From Micromonospora saelicesensis (GTDB taxonomy: Bacteria; Actinomycetota; Actinomycetes; Mycobacteriales; Micromonosporaceae), in the NCBI RefSeq assembly GCF_900091575.1, contig NZ_FMCR01000004.1:596393-660392 (forward strand): 64,000 nucleotides of DNA. Direction: 5' to 3'. Under the pieces are notes generated by a model, which had not been told where the DNA came from, made no database searches, and worked only from the letters and a program-made list of their open reading frames with translations. Below are positions 16,217 to 25,187 of this stretch, one piece after another (position 1 is the stretch's first letter; each line of letters begins with the position of its first letter). A program made the translations under genes and the position numbers.

Positions 16217-17614
16217 ATGGAATCCCTTCAGAACCCATCCAATGCAATGCTGTGGCAGGCGGTTCACCGAACCACAATGGACGCGTTGACCAAAATGCGC
16301 AGCTACCTGTCAGAGCCGAACGATAAGCCCTCAAATCCAAGACTGAAGGAGCAGGTATCGAAATACGGCTACAAAGCACTTTTCGCGACCCCTATCCGCG
16401 ACGCTAGCGGGGTTGCACGTCCACACAACTTCGAAGGACTTGATGGGCTTGCCGAACTAATCAAGGCCGTTGAAGCGATCGACCACGCCGCGGGAAAATT
16501 CATGTTGCCGGCAGAACTTGCCGACAGTCCTGCTGACCGCCAAGTTATCGAGCGAGAAGTCGCCATGGTTCCGCTAGTGTTGGCTGAGCGGTTCCTCTTA
16601 GATCAGACCCCTGAGGCCGATGAAGTGAAGTTGGCTCGCCTCTACTTAGACCAAGAACAGTACATACTAGGAAGAGACCTGCATGTTGATGTCATCGTGC
16701 CAATCCTCGGTGCACACTTCGAGCAGGATATTGATAGTGGCGCATACTCCGTGGTGGGAATCGATGAGGACTTGCGCCTAGCGCTTTCGGCGGAGGACAA
16801 CATCCCTACATCCGATCTTGTAACGGCCGCCCACGCCACCCATGCCCTAGTTATTAGAGATTCCACGGCCGTGATCGGTGGGCATGGATTTTATTTCGTT
16901 GTAGACCCCTCACCCGAAACAAAGGATCTGATAGATAGGTTCTTCGAGGGGGCGGCGATCGAACTACCGGCAGGTACGACCTTCGTCCAGGTGGCTGCTA
17001 GACCGTTAGGGTGGGTTGGACAGTTCGAGGTACGCAGGGGAGGCGTTTACACTCACCTACTTCGTGACTATCCGGTACGAATGGATAAAGCGGCGAATAT
17101 CCAATCCTGGCTCATGGTTGATCCCGATCAGTCAGAGCGGATAGCTCACGATGTGCAGGCGTTGGCTGAGAGCCATCCAAGCGTTCGCGTTGCCGCAAGG
17201 CGCTTGGTCCGGTCCCGCGATCGGGATGACGACGAAGACCGAATCATCGATTTGTGCATCGGCCTTGAGGCCATGCTTGGGACGGGGTCCGGAGAAACTG
17301 TACATCGCCTATCCATACGCGCAGCTGCGATCCTTGGGCCACTGGGATGGGGCAAAAGCAGGGCGGTCTACGATTTAGTCCGCGACGTTTATAGCTACCG
17401 TTCGAGGGTAGTGCATGGAACTCCGGGACCACATAAGAAAGACTTGTTGGAAGTCGACGGAATTCCCATGCATGCCTCGCGTGTCGCCATAGCCGCCTTG
17501 TGTGCCATATTGCATATCGCACTCTCCCAGCCCGGGTTTAAGCCGGACCATGTCGACAATGACTTCATATTCGGTGCGTTCGATAGATCCGCTGAAGGCC
17601 TAACTGAGAATTGA
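16217..17614 (+). CDS. ApeA-like HEPN domain protein in a low-GC islet
   Basis: A 465-aa soluble protein with no signal peptide or membrane segment. The N-terminal 330 residues form an unrecognised sensor-like region with alternating strands and helices. The C-terminal part (about 335-445) looks like the ApeA-type HEPN domain: a helix DRIIDLCIGLEAMLG, a second helix around SIRAAAILG, and SYRSRVVHG, which gives the HEPN Rx4H RNase motif (Arg395, His400). HEPN proteins of this class act in anti-phage abortive defence and other RNA-cleaving roles; that function here is inference. Base composition is visibly lower in GC than all neighbours and uses rare A/T-ending codons, a strong sign of transfer. 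Translation appears leaderless. Confidence 0.75.
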   Translation: MESLQNPSNAMLWQAVHRTTMDALTKMRSYLSEPNDKPSNPRLKEQVSKYGYKALFATPIRDASGVARPHNFEGLDGLAELIKAVEAIDHAAGKFMLPAELADSPADRQVIEREVAMVPLVLAERFLLDQTPEADEVKLARLYLDQEQYILGRDLHVDVIVPILGAHFEQDIDSGAYSVVGIDEDLRLALSAEDNIPTSDLVTAAHATHALVIRDSTAVIGGHGFYFVVDPSPETKDLIDRFFEGAAIELPAGTTFVQVAARPLGWVGQFEVRRGGVYTHLLRDYPVRMDKAANIQSWLMVDPDQSERIAHDVQALAESHPSVRVAARRLVRSRDRDDDEDRIIDLCIGLEAMLGTGSGETVHRLSIRAAAILGPLGWGKSRAVYDLVRDVYSYRSRVVHGTPGPHKKDLLEVDGIPMHASRVAIAALCAILHIALSQPGFKPDHVDNDFIFGAFDRSAEGLTEN

Positions 17615-17807
17615 TACCGTAGCAGCAATGACTAAAGACCAGCAGTACGCGGCCCGACGCAGGCCCACCTGAACGTTTCATAACCACCCCTGTCCGGCGG
17701 CAGGCCCACACGTTGGCTTTGATCCGACTATCCAATGACTGATGGCAACAACCGTGGTATGCACGTTGCCGCACCTTCGGTCTCTTTGATTCAGATCTCG
17801 GCAAGAG

Positions 17808-17845
17808 CGGACTGCACCTAGAACGCATGCTCTAGGTGCAGTCCG
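17808..17845. terminator. bidirectional hairpin terminator downstream of the HEPN gene
   Basis: A perfect 15-bp stem (17808-17822 with 17831-17845) with an 8-nt loop containing GCATGC. It lies between the HEPN gene and the convergent pentapeptide gene, 7 bases from the latter's stop. The preceding stretch 17615-17807 shows no gene and is lower in GC, matching the islet. Confidence 0.75.
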
Positions 17846-17852
17846 AAGCCAA

Positions 17853-18053
17853 TCACCAGTTCAGGTGGGAGTTGGCGAGATAAGCGCCGGTCAGGTCGAG
17901 CCGGCTGAGGTCCGCCCTGCGGAAATCAAGAAAATCCCCGGACAGGTACGCCGTGGCCGAAGCGTCGGCGAACCACTCCTGGAGCGCTTTCCGCGCCTCC
18001 GGGCTGTCCGGCCAGCGGATCACGTCGTCACTGGCCCGCTTGTACCTGCTCAT
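17853..18053 (-). CDS. short pentapeptide-repeat-like protein
   Basis: A 66-aa protein. The first 40 residues are an acidic helical segment (RKALQEWFADASATAYLSG); the end is FLDFRRADLSRLDLTGAYLANSHLNW, four to five pentapeptide-like steps of the A-D/N-L-x-x type. A full right-handed quadrilateral helix needs many more repeats, so this is either a truncated gene or a small family of its own. The ATG at 18051-18053 is preceded by AAGGTGG about ten bases upstream. It follows the 80-aa gene on the same strand, 71 bases apart, so they may share a transcript. Confidence 0.55.
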   Translation of the reverse strand: MSRYKRASDDVIRWPDSPEARKALQEWFADASATAYLSGDFLDFRRADLSRLDLTGAYLANSHLNW

Positions 18054-18124
18054 TTGTCGAACACCACCTTGCCGTCCCACTTCGACCTCGGCCCCGATCC
18101 GGAACTTAGCGTGCGCTGGCGAGG

Positions 18125-18367
18125 TCAGGCGCGGGCGCGGGCCCAGGAGAGGAAGCGGTCGGTCAGCCGGGCCGGGTCGACGTCGGTGAGGTGTTCGCCG
18201 GCCTCTGTTTGCAGCGCCGCCAGGTAGACGGTCAACGCGAGCCGGTCGTGCCGGTATTCGCCGAGCAGCCGCAGCTTCGCCGCCGAGCAGGGCCAGGCGA
18301 TGCCGCACGCGGCACAGCGCCAGGTGGGTCGGGTCGGCAGGTGGTTCCGGTAGCGGCGGCGGGGCAT
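18125..18367 (-). CDS. small cysteine-containing actinobacterial protein
   Basis: An 80-aa protein. It opens with a basic stretch, then W-R-C-A-A-C-G-I-A-W-P-C, a short cysteine cluster that could hold zinc, and continues with a helical region containing EYRHDRLALTVYLAALQTEAG. Proteins of this shape occur often beside XRE-DUF397 cassettes in Micromonosporaceae and are sometimes labelled flavin reductase without evidence; I assign no function. The ATG at 18365-18367 has AAGGAG eight bases upstream. It is divergent from the XRE regulator, with about 200 bp between them for both promoters. Confidence 0.65.
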   Translation of the reverse strand: MPRRRYRNHLPTRPTWRCAACGIAWPCSAAKLRLLGEYRHDRLALTVYLAALQTEAGEHLTDVDPARLTDRFLSWARARA

Positions 18368-18564
18368 GGGCGGATCTCCTTCGCGGTGGACGGGGGCCGC
18401 CCCGCCTCCCCGTCGGGGCGACCCCGGACTGACGCCGACCGCCGGGCTCCTGCGCCTCCACCGGCCACGCCGTCTTCTGTGGACCACCCTCGGGAGAGTT
18501 ACGAGACAGATACACCGCGTAGCGATATGGTTGCCAGATATTTAGGACATCCGATGGAGGGGCC

Positions 18565-19332
18565 GTGAACGACGCGCTTCGGGTGGCGCTCAGCGACACC
18601 GGGCACACCACCGAATCCCTCGCCGAGACCGTCGGCGTCGACCCGAAGACCGTGGGGCGCTGGTTGACCGAGGACCGCATCCCGCATCCACGCCACCGGC
18701 TGGCGGCAGCGGAGGCTCTGCACAAGGACGTGTCGGACATCTGGCCGGACACTTCAAGACGTCGTGATCCCATTTGGTTTCGTCCGTGGCAGGAGATCGA
18801 GCGCGAGGCGGTGTCGCTTCGCTGGTTCGAGTCGACAGTTCTGCCGGGGTTGCTCCAGACCGAGGCGTACGCCCGCGCGGTGCTGGGCGACGCGGGCCTG
18901 ATCCCTCGGGGTGAGATCGAGCGGCATCTCACGGTCCGGCTCGGCCGGCAGGGCATCCTCAAGCGGGACGACCCGCCGCAGTTCACGGCGGTAGTGGACG
19001 AGGCGGTCATCCGCCGTCCGGTGGGCGGCCGGTCGACGATGCGCGAGCAACTGCTGGCCGTGGCGGCGGCGTGCGTCGAGCCGCACATCCGGGTGCACGT
19101 CGTGCCCAGCACGGTCGGCGCCTATGCCGGCCTCAACGGACCTTTCGTGATCGCGCACAGCCACGACCATCGGGTCGCCGGCTACCTCGACAACCAACTT
19201 CAGGGACAAGTGGCTAGCGACCCCGAGGACATCGCCGCCATGATGGCGGCATGGGAGAACGTGCGCGGCGAGGCGTTGTCCCACTGGCAGTCGGTCGAAC
19301 TCATCCAGGAAGTGGCGGAGTCATGGAGCTGA
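18565..19332 (+). CDS. XRE-family transcriptional regulator with DUF5753 sensor domain
   Basis: A 255-aa regulator. The N-terminal helix-turn-helix (about residues 3-50; TTESLAETVGVDPKTVGRWL) is of the Cro/CI type, and the rest matches the DUF5753 region, recognised by the TVLPGLLQTEAYARAVL helix. Such proteins (the BldB/WhiJ/AbaA-like group in Streptomyces) act with small DUF397 partners encoded next to them, and some control development or antibiotic production. The GTG start has TGGAGG four bases upstream. The stop overlaps the DUF397 start by 10 bases. Confidence 0.9.
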   Translation: MNDALRVALSDTGHTTESLAETVGVDPKTVGRWLTEDRIPHPRHRLAAAEALHKDVSDIWPDTSRRRDPIWFRPWQEIEREAVSLRWFESTVLPGLLQTEAYARAVLGDAGLIPRGEIERHLTVRLGRQGILKRDDPPQFTAVVDEAVIRRPVGGRSTMREQLLAVAAACVEPHIRVHVVPSTVGAYAGLNGPFVIAHSHDHRVAGYLDNQLQGQVASDPEDIAAMMAAWENVRGEALSHWQSVELIQEVAESWS

Positions 19333-19514
19333 ACGGCGCCCGGTGGCGCAAGAGCAGCCGCAGCAGCGGCAACGGCGGCGCCTGCGTCGAGGTCGCCGAC
19401 AACCTGCCCGGCGTCATCGGCGTACGGGATTCAAAGGACCCGACCGGCCCGGCGCTCGCCTTCGCGCCCACGGCTTGGCGCGCGTTCGTCAGCCAGCTCC
19501 CCCGGCGGGCCTGA
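19323..19514 (+). CDS. DUF397 domain small partner protein
   Basis: A 63-aa protein with the whole DUF397 fold: W-R-K-S-S-R-S near the start, then ACVEVAD and VRDSKDPTGPALAF. Proteins of this family are encoded beside XRE-DUF5753 regulators and are thought to modulate them. The ATG at 19323-19325 lies inside the end of the regulator gene, with AGGAAG and GGAG upstream, so translation is coupled. A hairpin terminator follows 25 bases after the stop. Confidence 0.9.
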   Translation: MELNGARWRKSSRSSGNGGACVEVADNLPGVIGVRDSKDPTGPALAFAPTAWRAFVSQLPRRA

Positions 19515-19539
19515 GCAGCCCCGACGACCTCTTCGCACA

Positions 19540-19576
19540 AACGCCCGGCCGGTCCACGACAGACCGACCGGGCGTT
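19540..19576. terminator. bidirectional terminator between DUF397 and FG-GAP genes
   Basis: Arms 19540-19554 and 19562-19576 pair over 15 bp with one A-C mismatch on the plus strand, which becomes a G-U pair on the minus strand; the loop is 7 nt. It lies midway between two convergent genes. Confidence 0.7.
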
Positions 19577-19588
19577 GCTGAGCACCAC

Positions 19589-21247
19589 TCAGAAAATCGG
19601 GCCACCACTCTGCGGTCCAGCGATCCGGAGACCGTAGCGCAGGGGCCAGACGAACTCGGTCCGGTCGGACAGACCGCTCCACGTCTTGTTCTGCGGCACC
19701 AGCCCGCCGGCGGAGGCGTAGAACGGATTCATGACCCCGGACGCATATCCGGCGAAGTCACCCTTCACCTCTTCGCCGGTCGACGCCACGACGGCGTCGA
19801 GCCCGCTCGCACGGCTGAGGTTCAGCAGGGCGACGGAGGAGCCGAACCTGTCGCCGTTCTCGGACGCATCCGGAACAGACCCGTAGTTCTGGTCGAACGC
19901 CTGCGCGCCGGCCCCCGTCAGCCCACCGGCGGACCCCTTGAGCAGGGTGATCATGCCGGCGTCGACCCGCGAGCCGACGTCCTCGCCGGGGGTACCGACC
20001 AGCACGTCCGCTTTGCCATCACCGGTCACGTCGCCGACCGCCAGCACGCCACCGAAGCGGTCGTCGTCCTCGGGGTTGTCCGGCACGCCGGCCGTACGCT
20101 GGGTGATGATCTGCACGGCAGTGCTGGACAGGCCGCCGGAGCGGCCGGCGAAGGCCGCGATGAGGCCGCCGTTGATGTGCGGGGTCTGCGCGCCGGGGGC
20201 TCCGACGACCACCTCGCCCAGCCCGTCGCCGTTCAGGTCGCCGACCGCGAGCGCGTCACCCAGGTACCAGGCGATGGTCCCGGTCCCATCGTCGGGTTCG
20301 ATCGCCGCACCGGTGACCGAGGTGGCACCGGTGGACGACACACCACTCGCCGAGCCCCACATCAGGGTGACCATGCCGGTGCCACCCCAGCTCGCGCCGT
20401 CGTTTTCCCGCGGAGCGCCGATGACCAGGTCCTGGTACCGGTTGTTGTCGACCTTTCCGATCGCGAGCGTGAAGCCGAACTGGTCGTTGCTCTCAGCCGA
20501 TCCGGGCACCGCGGCCTGGTCCTGCTGAAGGTGCTGAGCCCCGGTGGCCGTGAGGCCGCCCGACCCACCGAAGAGGACGGTGACCGCCCCGGCGATCGCC
20601 TTGGTTCCGATCGACTCGCCCCAGGCGCCGATGGCGAGGTCGTCGCGGCCATCCCCGTTGATGTCACCGGCCGCGAGGGCACCCCCGAACTGGTCGAAGG
20701 TCTCCGGGCTGTCCGGAACACCCGGCGAGTCCTGGTTGAAATGGATTGCCGAGTTGACCACCAGACCGTTGCTGCTTCCCGGAATGACCCAGACCCCGCC
20801 GGCGTGGGTCTTGGTCCGGGCGTCCGGCTCGTCGGGGTTGCCGATCGCCAGGTCGGCGTAACGGTCGCCGTTGAAGTTCCCCGCCACGAGGGTCGTGCCG
20901 AACGCGACGGAACCACCGTCCCCCGGTATGGCACCCATGAGGTAGTCGACCTTTGCGACGGATGAATACCGCACGGTGACCACACCGGCCGGGGTCAGCG
21001 GCAAGTTGTAATAGAACGGGTCGCCACTGGCCGCGATGTCGTCGGTGCCGTCGCCGTCGAAGTCGGATTGACCGACACCCGTGCCCCGCAACCGGGGCGT
21101 CGCCTTCAGCCAGGACACCTCGTGGTGCTGGAGAACGACGCCGTCCCGGGTGATGGTCCGGACGCCTTCCGCAGCCTTTGCGGGGGCACTGATTGCCAGG
21201 CTGGCCAGAACAGTTGGGAGAACCAGAAAAGTTGCGCTTCGCTGCAT
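19589..21247 (-). CDS. secreted FG-GAP repeat (integrin alpha-like beta-propeller) protein
   Basis: A 552-aa exported protein. A Sec signal peptide covers about residues 1-25 (cleavage near A-K-A-A). Seven FG-GAP blades follow, each with a calcium loop of the DxDGDGxxD type: DFDGDGTDD, NFNGDRYAD, DINGDGRDD, a degenerate VDNNRYQD, DLNGDGLGE, DVTGDGKAD and a decayed last blade. Seven blades make a closed propeller, so the gene looks complete. Related secreted proteins in streptomycetes are abundant but without known function; adhesion or sugar binding is plausible. The ATG start is chosen because it opens the signal peptide. Confidence 0.85.
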   Translation of the reverse strand: MQRSATFLVLPTVLASLAISAPAKAAEGVRTITRDGVVLQHHEVSWLKATPRLRGTGVGQSDFDGDGTDDIAASGDPFYYNLPLTPAGVVTVRYSSVAKVDYLMGAIPGDGGSVAFGTTLVAGNFNGDRYADLAIGNPDEPDARTKTHAGGVWVIPGSSNGLVVNSAIHFNQDSPGVPDSPETFDQFGGALAAGDINGDGRDDLAIGAWGESIGTKAIAGAVTVLFGGSGGLTATGAQHLQQDQAAVPGSAESNDQFGFTLAIGKVDNNRYQDLVIGAPRENDGASWGGTGMVTLMWGSASGVSSTGATSVTGAAIEPDDGTGTIAWYLGDALAVGDLNGDGLGEVVVGAPGAQTPHINGGLIAAFAGRSGGLSSTAVQIITQRTAGVPDNPEDDDRFGGVLAVGDVTGDGKADVLVGTPGEDVGSRVDAGMITLLKGSAGGLTGAGAQAFDQNYGSVPDASENGDRFGSSVALLNLSRASGLDAVVASTGEEVKGDFAGYASGVMNPFYASAGGLVPQNKTWSGLSDRTEFVWPLRYGLRIAGPQSGGPIF

Positions 21248-21449
21248 AGATACCCCGTTTCGATGGGCGCCTGGACACCATAGGCAGCCGACTCGATCTT
21301 CAAAATAAGACGAACGGGCAGTGCGGGTGACGGACCATTCGGCAGTGGGCAACTGAGCGCCAACGACGGGTACCGTCCGGAGGCGGCCGGCGGTCCTGCA
21401 ACCGTCGTACACATGTTCTATCCACAGGCTGTGGACGGCGGAGGGTTCG

Positions 21450-22004
21450 ATGGCTTACCAGCTCAGCGCGGTGGTCGCGGACATTGAGCTGCTCCGCGAG
21501 CAGACCGCCGAGCTGGATCACGCGGTCCTCGGCGAGCTGCGCCAGGACTTCGCGTTGCTGCCGATCACCCCGCAGTTGGTGATCGAGCTGACCGGGTCGT
21601 TGCCGGATTTCGTCACTGACGACCGGAGCGCCGCGCGCCCGTTCGGCCTGGTGTTGTCGACGGCGCTGGTCGAGGTGCTGACCCGATGGTCACAGTCGGG
21701 GCCGGTGGCCTATCTGGAGGCGGAGTTCGGTGGCGGCGTCGGCCACCAGTCGGCAGCGGTGTGGTTGGGCGGGGTGCTGTCCTGGGGCCCACGTTTCGAC
21801 GACGAGTTGAGCGCGCCGCGCGAGCAGTGGCCGATCAACGGTGCGCTGAGTCAGCTCGGCGTGGAGCCCGGCACCTGGATCGACCCGTTCGCCGAACTGG
21901 GGTTGCACCTGGAACGGAGCACCGAGGGTTGGCTGGCGCACGGGCGGCGTCGACTCAGCGCCGACTACTGGGACGAGCTGGTCGAACAGTGGGAAAACCA
22001 GTAA
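21450..22004 (+). CDS. conserved hypothetical cytosolic protein
   Basis: A 184-aa protein with no signal peptide or membrane helix. It contains a regular alpha/beta pattern and a central segment PVAYLEAEFGGGVGHQSAAVWLGGVL; I do not recognise the family with certainty, though similar proteins of this length occur in actinomycetes next to hypothetical secreted genes. The ATG start has GGAGG six bases upstream. It is followed after 56 bases by a secreted small protein on the same strand, so an operon is likely. The region resembles an immunity or housekeeping protein in shape only. Confidence 0.7.
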   Translation: MAYQLSAVVADIELLREQTAELDHAVLGELRQDFALLPITPQLVIELTGSLPDFVTDDRSAARPFGLVLSTALVEVLTRWSQSGPVAYLEAEFGGGVGHQSAAVWLGGVLSWGPRFDDELSAPREQWPINGALSQLGVEPGTWIDPFAELGLHLERSTEGWLAHGRRRLSADYWDELVEQWENQ

Positions 22005-22060
22005 TCCGGCGTTCGGCAGCAACCTGAACGCTCCCGTTCCGTTGGGGACTGGGGGATTCC

Positions 22061-22591
22061 ATGAAATTGCGACAATTTGCTTTTATCGCCACGCTGTTGA
22101 CGGCTGCCTCGATCGCGGGCAGCGGCGTACCGCCAACCGGGTCGATTCCGAACGGCCGGCCCGCCGGCAACGTGGAGATCATCGACCTGAACGGCCTGCG
22201 CAACATCGAGTTCGGTGCCACCGAGGACGAGCTGACCCGACGCGGCATCCTGCGTACCAGCCTGGAGGCCTGCGGACCGATGCTCGCCGGCCACGACATG
22301 GTCAGCCCGGTCTTCGTGGAGGACAAACTCGTGCTGCTCTGGGTCGGCGACCCGATGCGGACACCGGAGGGCATAACGGCGGGCTCGCCCGTCGACGAGG
22401 TCTGGGACCGCTACCCGGAGGTCAGCCGGCTGCGGGCTCCACAGGGGACGCGCCGCCTCGACGGGTTGCTCGCCCGCAGTGGCGACCGCGCGTACCTGTT
22501 CCTGCACGACGGGCGCACGGTCCGAAAAACCATCGCCGGGTACGCGGACTGGGCGCGCCGCCTCTTCGACGAGGGCGTCGGCCCCTGCTGA
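22061..22591 (+). CDS. secreted hypothetical protein
   Basis: A 176-aa exported protein. The N-terminus is a signal peptide (about residues 1-20, K-L-R followed by a hydrophobic stretch ending S-I-A-G-S-G). The mature part has the pattern IEFGATEDELTRRGIL early on and SPVDEVWDRYPEV later, reminiscent of small secreted actinobacterial proteins in which a low-pI substrate-like fold is scaled by G-x-S-x-x-x-V; no enzyme motif is seen. Two cysteines are present, one at the C-terminus. It shares direction and spacing with the gene upstream. Confidence 0.7.
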   Translation: MKLRQFAFIATLLTAASIAGSGVPPTGSIPNGRPAGNVEIIDLNGLRNIEFGATEDELTRRGILRTSLEACGPMLAGHDMVSPVFVEDKLVLLWVGDPMRTPEGITAGSPVDEVWDRYPEVSRLRAPQGTRRLDGLLARSGDRAYLFLHDGRTVRKTIAGYADWARRLFDEGVGPC

Positions 22592-22696
22592 ACCGTCGTT
22601 CAGTAGATGCCCGACAAGCCGATTGTCGGTCATCGAGCTTCGTGAAATCATCCCTCCGCTCGCGCAGATCGCGCGACTCTAGCGGGGGAGCCAAGC

Positions 22697-25183
22697 GTGC
22701 GTACAACCATGTTCGATCCAGTGTGGAGACACGTGGCGAGGTGGGCGGCCGTGGCCGCCCTCAGCGCCGCCGGAGCGGGCCTGCTGGCAGGTCCAGCCAC
22801 CGCCGCCCCGACCGGCGAACCGTCGGCCAGACCGACAGCGACGGCCGAGCAGCCGCGCCCGGCCACGAAGCCGGCGCAGGCGCCGGTCATCCCGGCGGCC
22901 CCCACGGCCACCAAGACCCCGGCGAAGATCGGCAGTACGACGGCCACCTGCGGCGGGCAGCTTCCGCTGGGCACGGTCAAGAACTGCGCGTCGATCTCGG
23001 GCGCCACAAAGCAGACGTGGACGATCACCTCCACGGTTGACCAGGACACCCTCTACATCCGGCTCCGAGCAATCTCCGGTGACGGTGTCGGAGCCGAGGT
23101 CAAGGGTCCTGATGGGACCCACGCCTGCTACGTCAGCTCGTACCTGACGGACTGCGCGCTCGGCGCTGCGGGCACCTACACGGTGACTGTGGGCCTCGAC
23201 TACGGCACCGGCAAGGGCACCTACTCGCTGTCGGCAGAGTCGATGCGGACTCCGTCCACCTGCGTCAACCTGCCCGACAGCTTCTTCTCCTTCGCCTCGA
23301 CCGGACGCAGCGGGACGCTGCCCGCCGGTCTGGCCGCCCGCTGCTTCACGTTCAAGCAGCCCGCCAGCACAGTCCTGCACCTGGCCGACCCGGGCGGTGC
23401 CGAGGACATCCAGGGCGCCATCCTCAACGGGCAGTTCCAGCCGGTCTGCACGGTGCGCTACCCCACGGACTGCACGCTCGAAGGGTCCGGGCCGTACCGG
23501 CTCTTCCTTCAGGAGACCTACGGCAGCAAGGCCGCCTACACCCTCAAGATGCCGCGGCTCTCGCGGGCCGTCGGCTGCCCCGCCCTGCCCCTGACCGGGT
23601 TCGGGGACCCGGGCGCGGCGGTCGGGACCGGCACCGTGCCGCCGAACCAGGGCATCGGCTGTCAAGCGCTGCGAGTCACCACCCCCGGCCCGCTGCTCGT
23701 CCGCATGGAGCAGAACGCGAACCAGTACCTCAACTGGCAGGTGTACGACGACGCGGGACGAGTGGTGTGCGCAGAGTGGGACTCCTCGCGGTCCTGCGCC
23801 GCACCGACGGCCGGCAACTACACGTTCGTGGCGCAGAACTGGAACTGGGAACCGGTCACCTATCAGGTGGCGGTGGCCCGACTCGACCAGTCCGAGGGTT
23901 GTGCCGCCCCCACCGGGCTCGGGTGGGACCAGCCGACCCTGACGGTGCACCAGACCTCGGCGGTGCAGACCAACTGCCAGCCGTTCCACGGCGAGGCCGG
24001 TGAGCGCGTCATGGTCTACCGGACCCCGGACCGGTACAACGACCTCTCCTCCTGGCTCGTCGACGAGCAGGGCGGCGTGGTGTGCGCCGAAACGTCGGAG
24101 GGGGAGGACGGCTGCGTCCTTCCGTCGACCGGAACCTTCCGGGTCGTCTCCTACCTCTCCCGCTGGGCCTCGGAGGACACCGACCTGACCTACCGGATGC
24201 AGGTCCGCAGCCTCTCGGACGCGACCGGCTGCCCGACGGTCACCCCCGGGGCGTACAACGCCGCGCCGGCCGGTCCGCTCGGCGCCGTCCGGTGCCGCGT
24301 CCTGGACCTCCCCGCCGCGGGCAACTACCGGGTCAAGGCGGTCGGGGAGGACAACTACCGGCAGTACGCGAACGTCTACGACAGCACCGGCCACCGGGTG
24401 TGCACGGACGAGGCGTGTCAGGTCCCCACCGCCGGCAGGTACACGCTCGTGCTCAGTGGCGGTGCTCCGGACTCGGTGATCGACGAGGGCCTGCGGTACC
24501 ACCTCGCGGTGTTGCCGTGGTTGCCGTCCGGCTGCCGGCCGGCGTCCGACACCGGCTGGCAGGACGCACCGGTACGAGGGCAGCTCGCCAACCCCGCGCA
24601 GTTCGACTGCCTCCAGCTGAGCAGCCCTTCCGGCGCTCTCATCACCGAACTGCTCCCGGGTGACGCCACCGGAGCCGGCTCGCCTGAGGTGACGGTGATC
24701 GACTCCACCGGGGCGTTCATGTGTGACTCCTCCTGGGCGCTGCGCCAGTACCACTGCGAACTGACCGGCCAGGCGCCGTACTTCGCCGTGCTCAACTCGC
24801 GGAACGGCGCCTCGGACGGGCCGTACTCGCTCGCGTTCGCACGTACCGACGGCCCGCCCGCCTGCCCGACGCTGCCGGCGGGTGCGACGGGTGCCACGGT
24901 GACGACGGGTGCGGACCGTTTCGGGGTCTGTTTCTCGATCCCGGCCGACGCTCGCGCCGCCACGGAGTCGTTCACGTGGAAGCGGACCGACGGTACCGGT
25001 GACGCTCGCCTGTCGGTGTTCGACTCGGAGGGGCGTCGCTACTGCGGCCCGACCGGCTACGCCGTCGAGCGGACCATTTCCTGCTCGCTACCTGACGGAC
25101 CAGTCACGGTGATCCTGGAGGCGGACGGCGTCGACGCTGCGTACCAGCTGACCCACCGCGACGCCAGCAACCCCGGCGCGTGA
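22697..25183 (+). CDS. large secreted protein with seven four-cysteine repeats
   Basis: An 828-aa exported protein. A long signal peptide (about 1-37, ending A-T-A-A) is followed by a Pro/Thr/Ala-rich linker to residue 75. The rest is seven tandem domains of about 100-115 residues. Each starts with a G-C-P or T-C motif, has a second Cys about 25-30 residues on, then a strand-rich centre with D-x-x-G-R-x-V-C, and a fourth Cys 6-9 residues later before an A-G-x-Y-T-x-V strand. This suggests two disulfides per domain and a beta-sandwich like a pre-peptidase (PPC) domain. No catalytic motif is visible. The GTG start has GGGGGAG six bases upstream. Confidence 0.8.
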   Translation: MRTTMFDPVWRHVARWAAVAALSAAGAGLLAGPATAAPTGEPSARPTATAEQPRPATKPAQAPVIPAAPTATKTPAKIGSTTATCGGQLPLGTVKNCASISGATKQTWTITSTVDQDTLYIRLRAISGDGVGAEVKGPDGTHACYVSSYLTDCALGAAGTYTVTVGLDYGTGKGTYSLSAESMRTPSTCVNLPDSFFSFASTGRSGTLPAGLAARCFTFKQPASTVLHLADPGGAEDIQGAILNGQFQPVCTVRYPTDCTLEGSGPYRLFLQETYGSKAAYTLKMPRLSRAVGCPALPLTGFGDPGAAVGTGTVPPNQGIGCQALRVTTPGPLLVRMEQNANQYLNWQVYDDAGRVVCAEWDSSRSCAAPTAGNYTFVAQNWNWEPVTYQVAVARLDQSEGCAAPTGLGWDQPTLTVHQTSAVQTNCQPFHGEAGERVMVYRTPDRYNDLSSWLVDEQGGVVCAETSEGEDGCVLPSTGTFRVVSYLSRWASEDTDLTYRMQVRSLSDATGCPTVTPGAYNAAPAGPLGAVRCRVLDLPAAGNYRVKAVGEDNYRQYANVYDSTGHRVCTDEACQVPTAGRYTLVLSGGAPDSVIDEGLRYHLAVLPWLPSGCRPASDTGWQDAPVRGQLANPAQFDCLQLSSPSGALITELLPGDATGAGSPEVTVIDSTGAFMCDSSWALRQYHCELTGQAPYFAVLNSRNGASDGPYSLAFARTDGPPACPTLPAGATGATVTTGADRFGVCFSIPADARAATESFTWKRTDGTGDARLSVFDSEGRRYCGPTGYAVERTISCSLPDGPVTVILEADGVDAAYQLTHRDASNPGA

Positions 25184-25187
25184 CGGG

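Noticed and set aside
17853..19112. 419-codon minus frame covering the pentapeptide gene and the XRE gene
   Set aside because: Only its last 66 codons look real; the rest is antisense to the XRE-DUF5753 gene and has no motif.
22679..24754. 691-codon open frame on the minus strand
   Set aside because: It is antisense to the well-supported secreted repeat protein, has high Arg/Gly/Val composition typical of GC-rich shadow frames, and no family motif.
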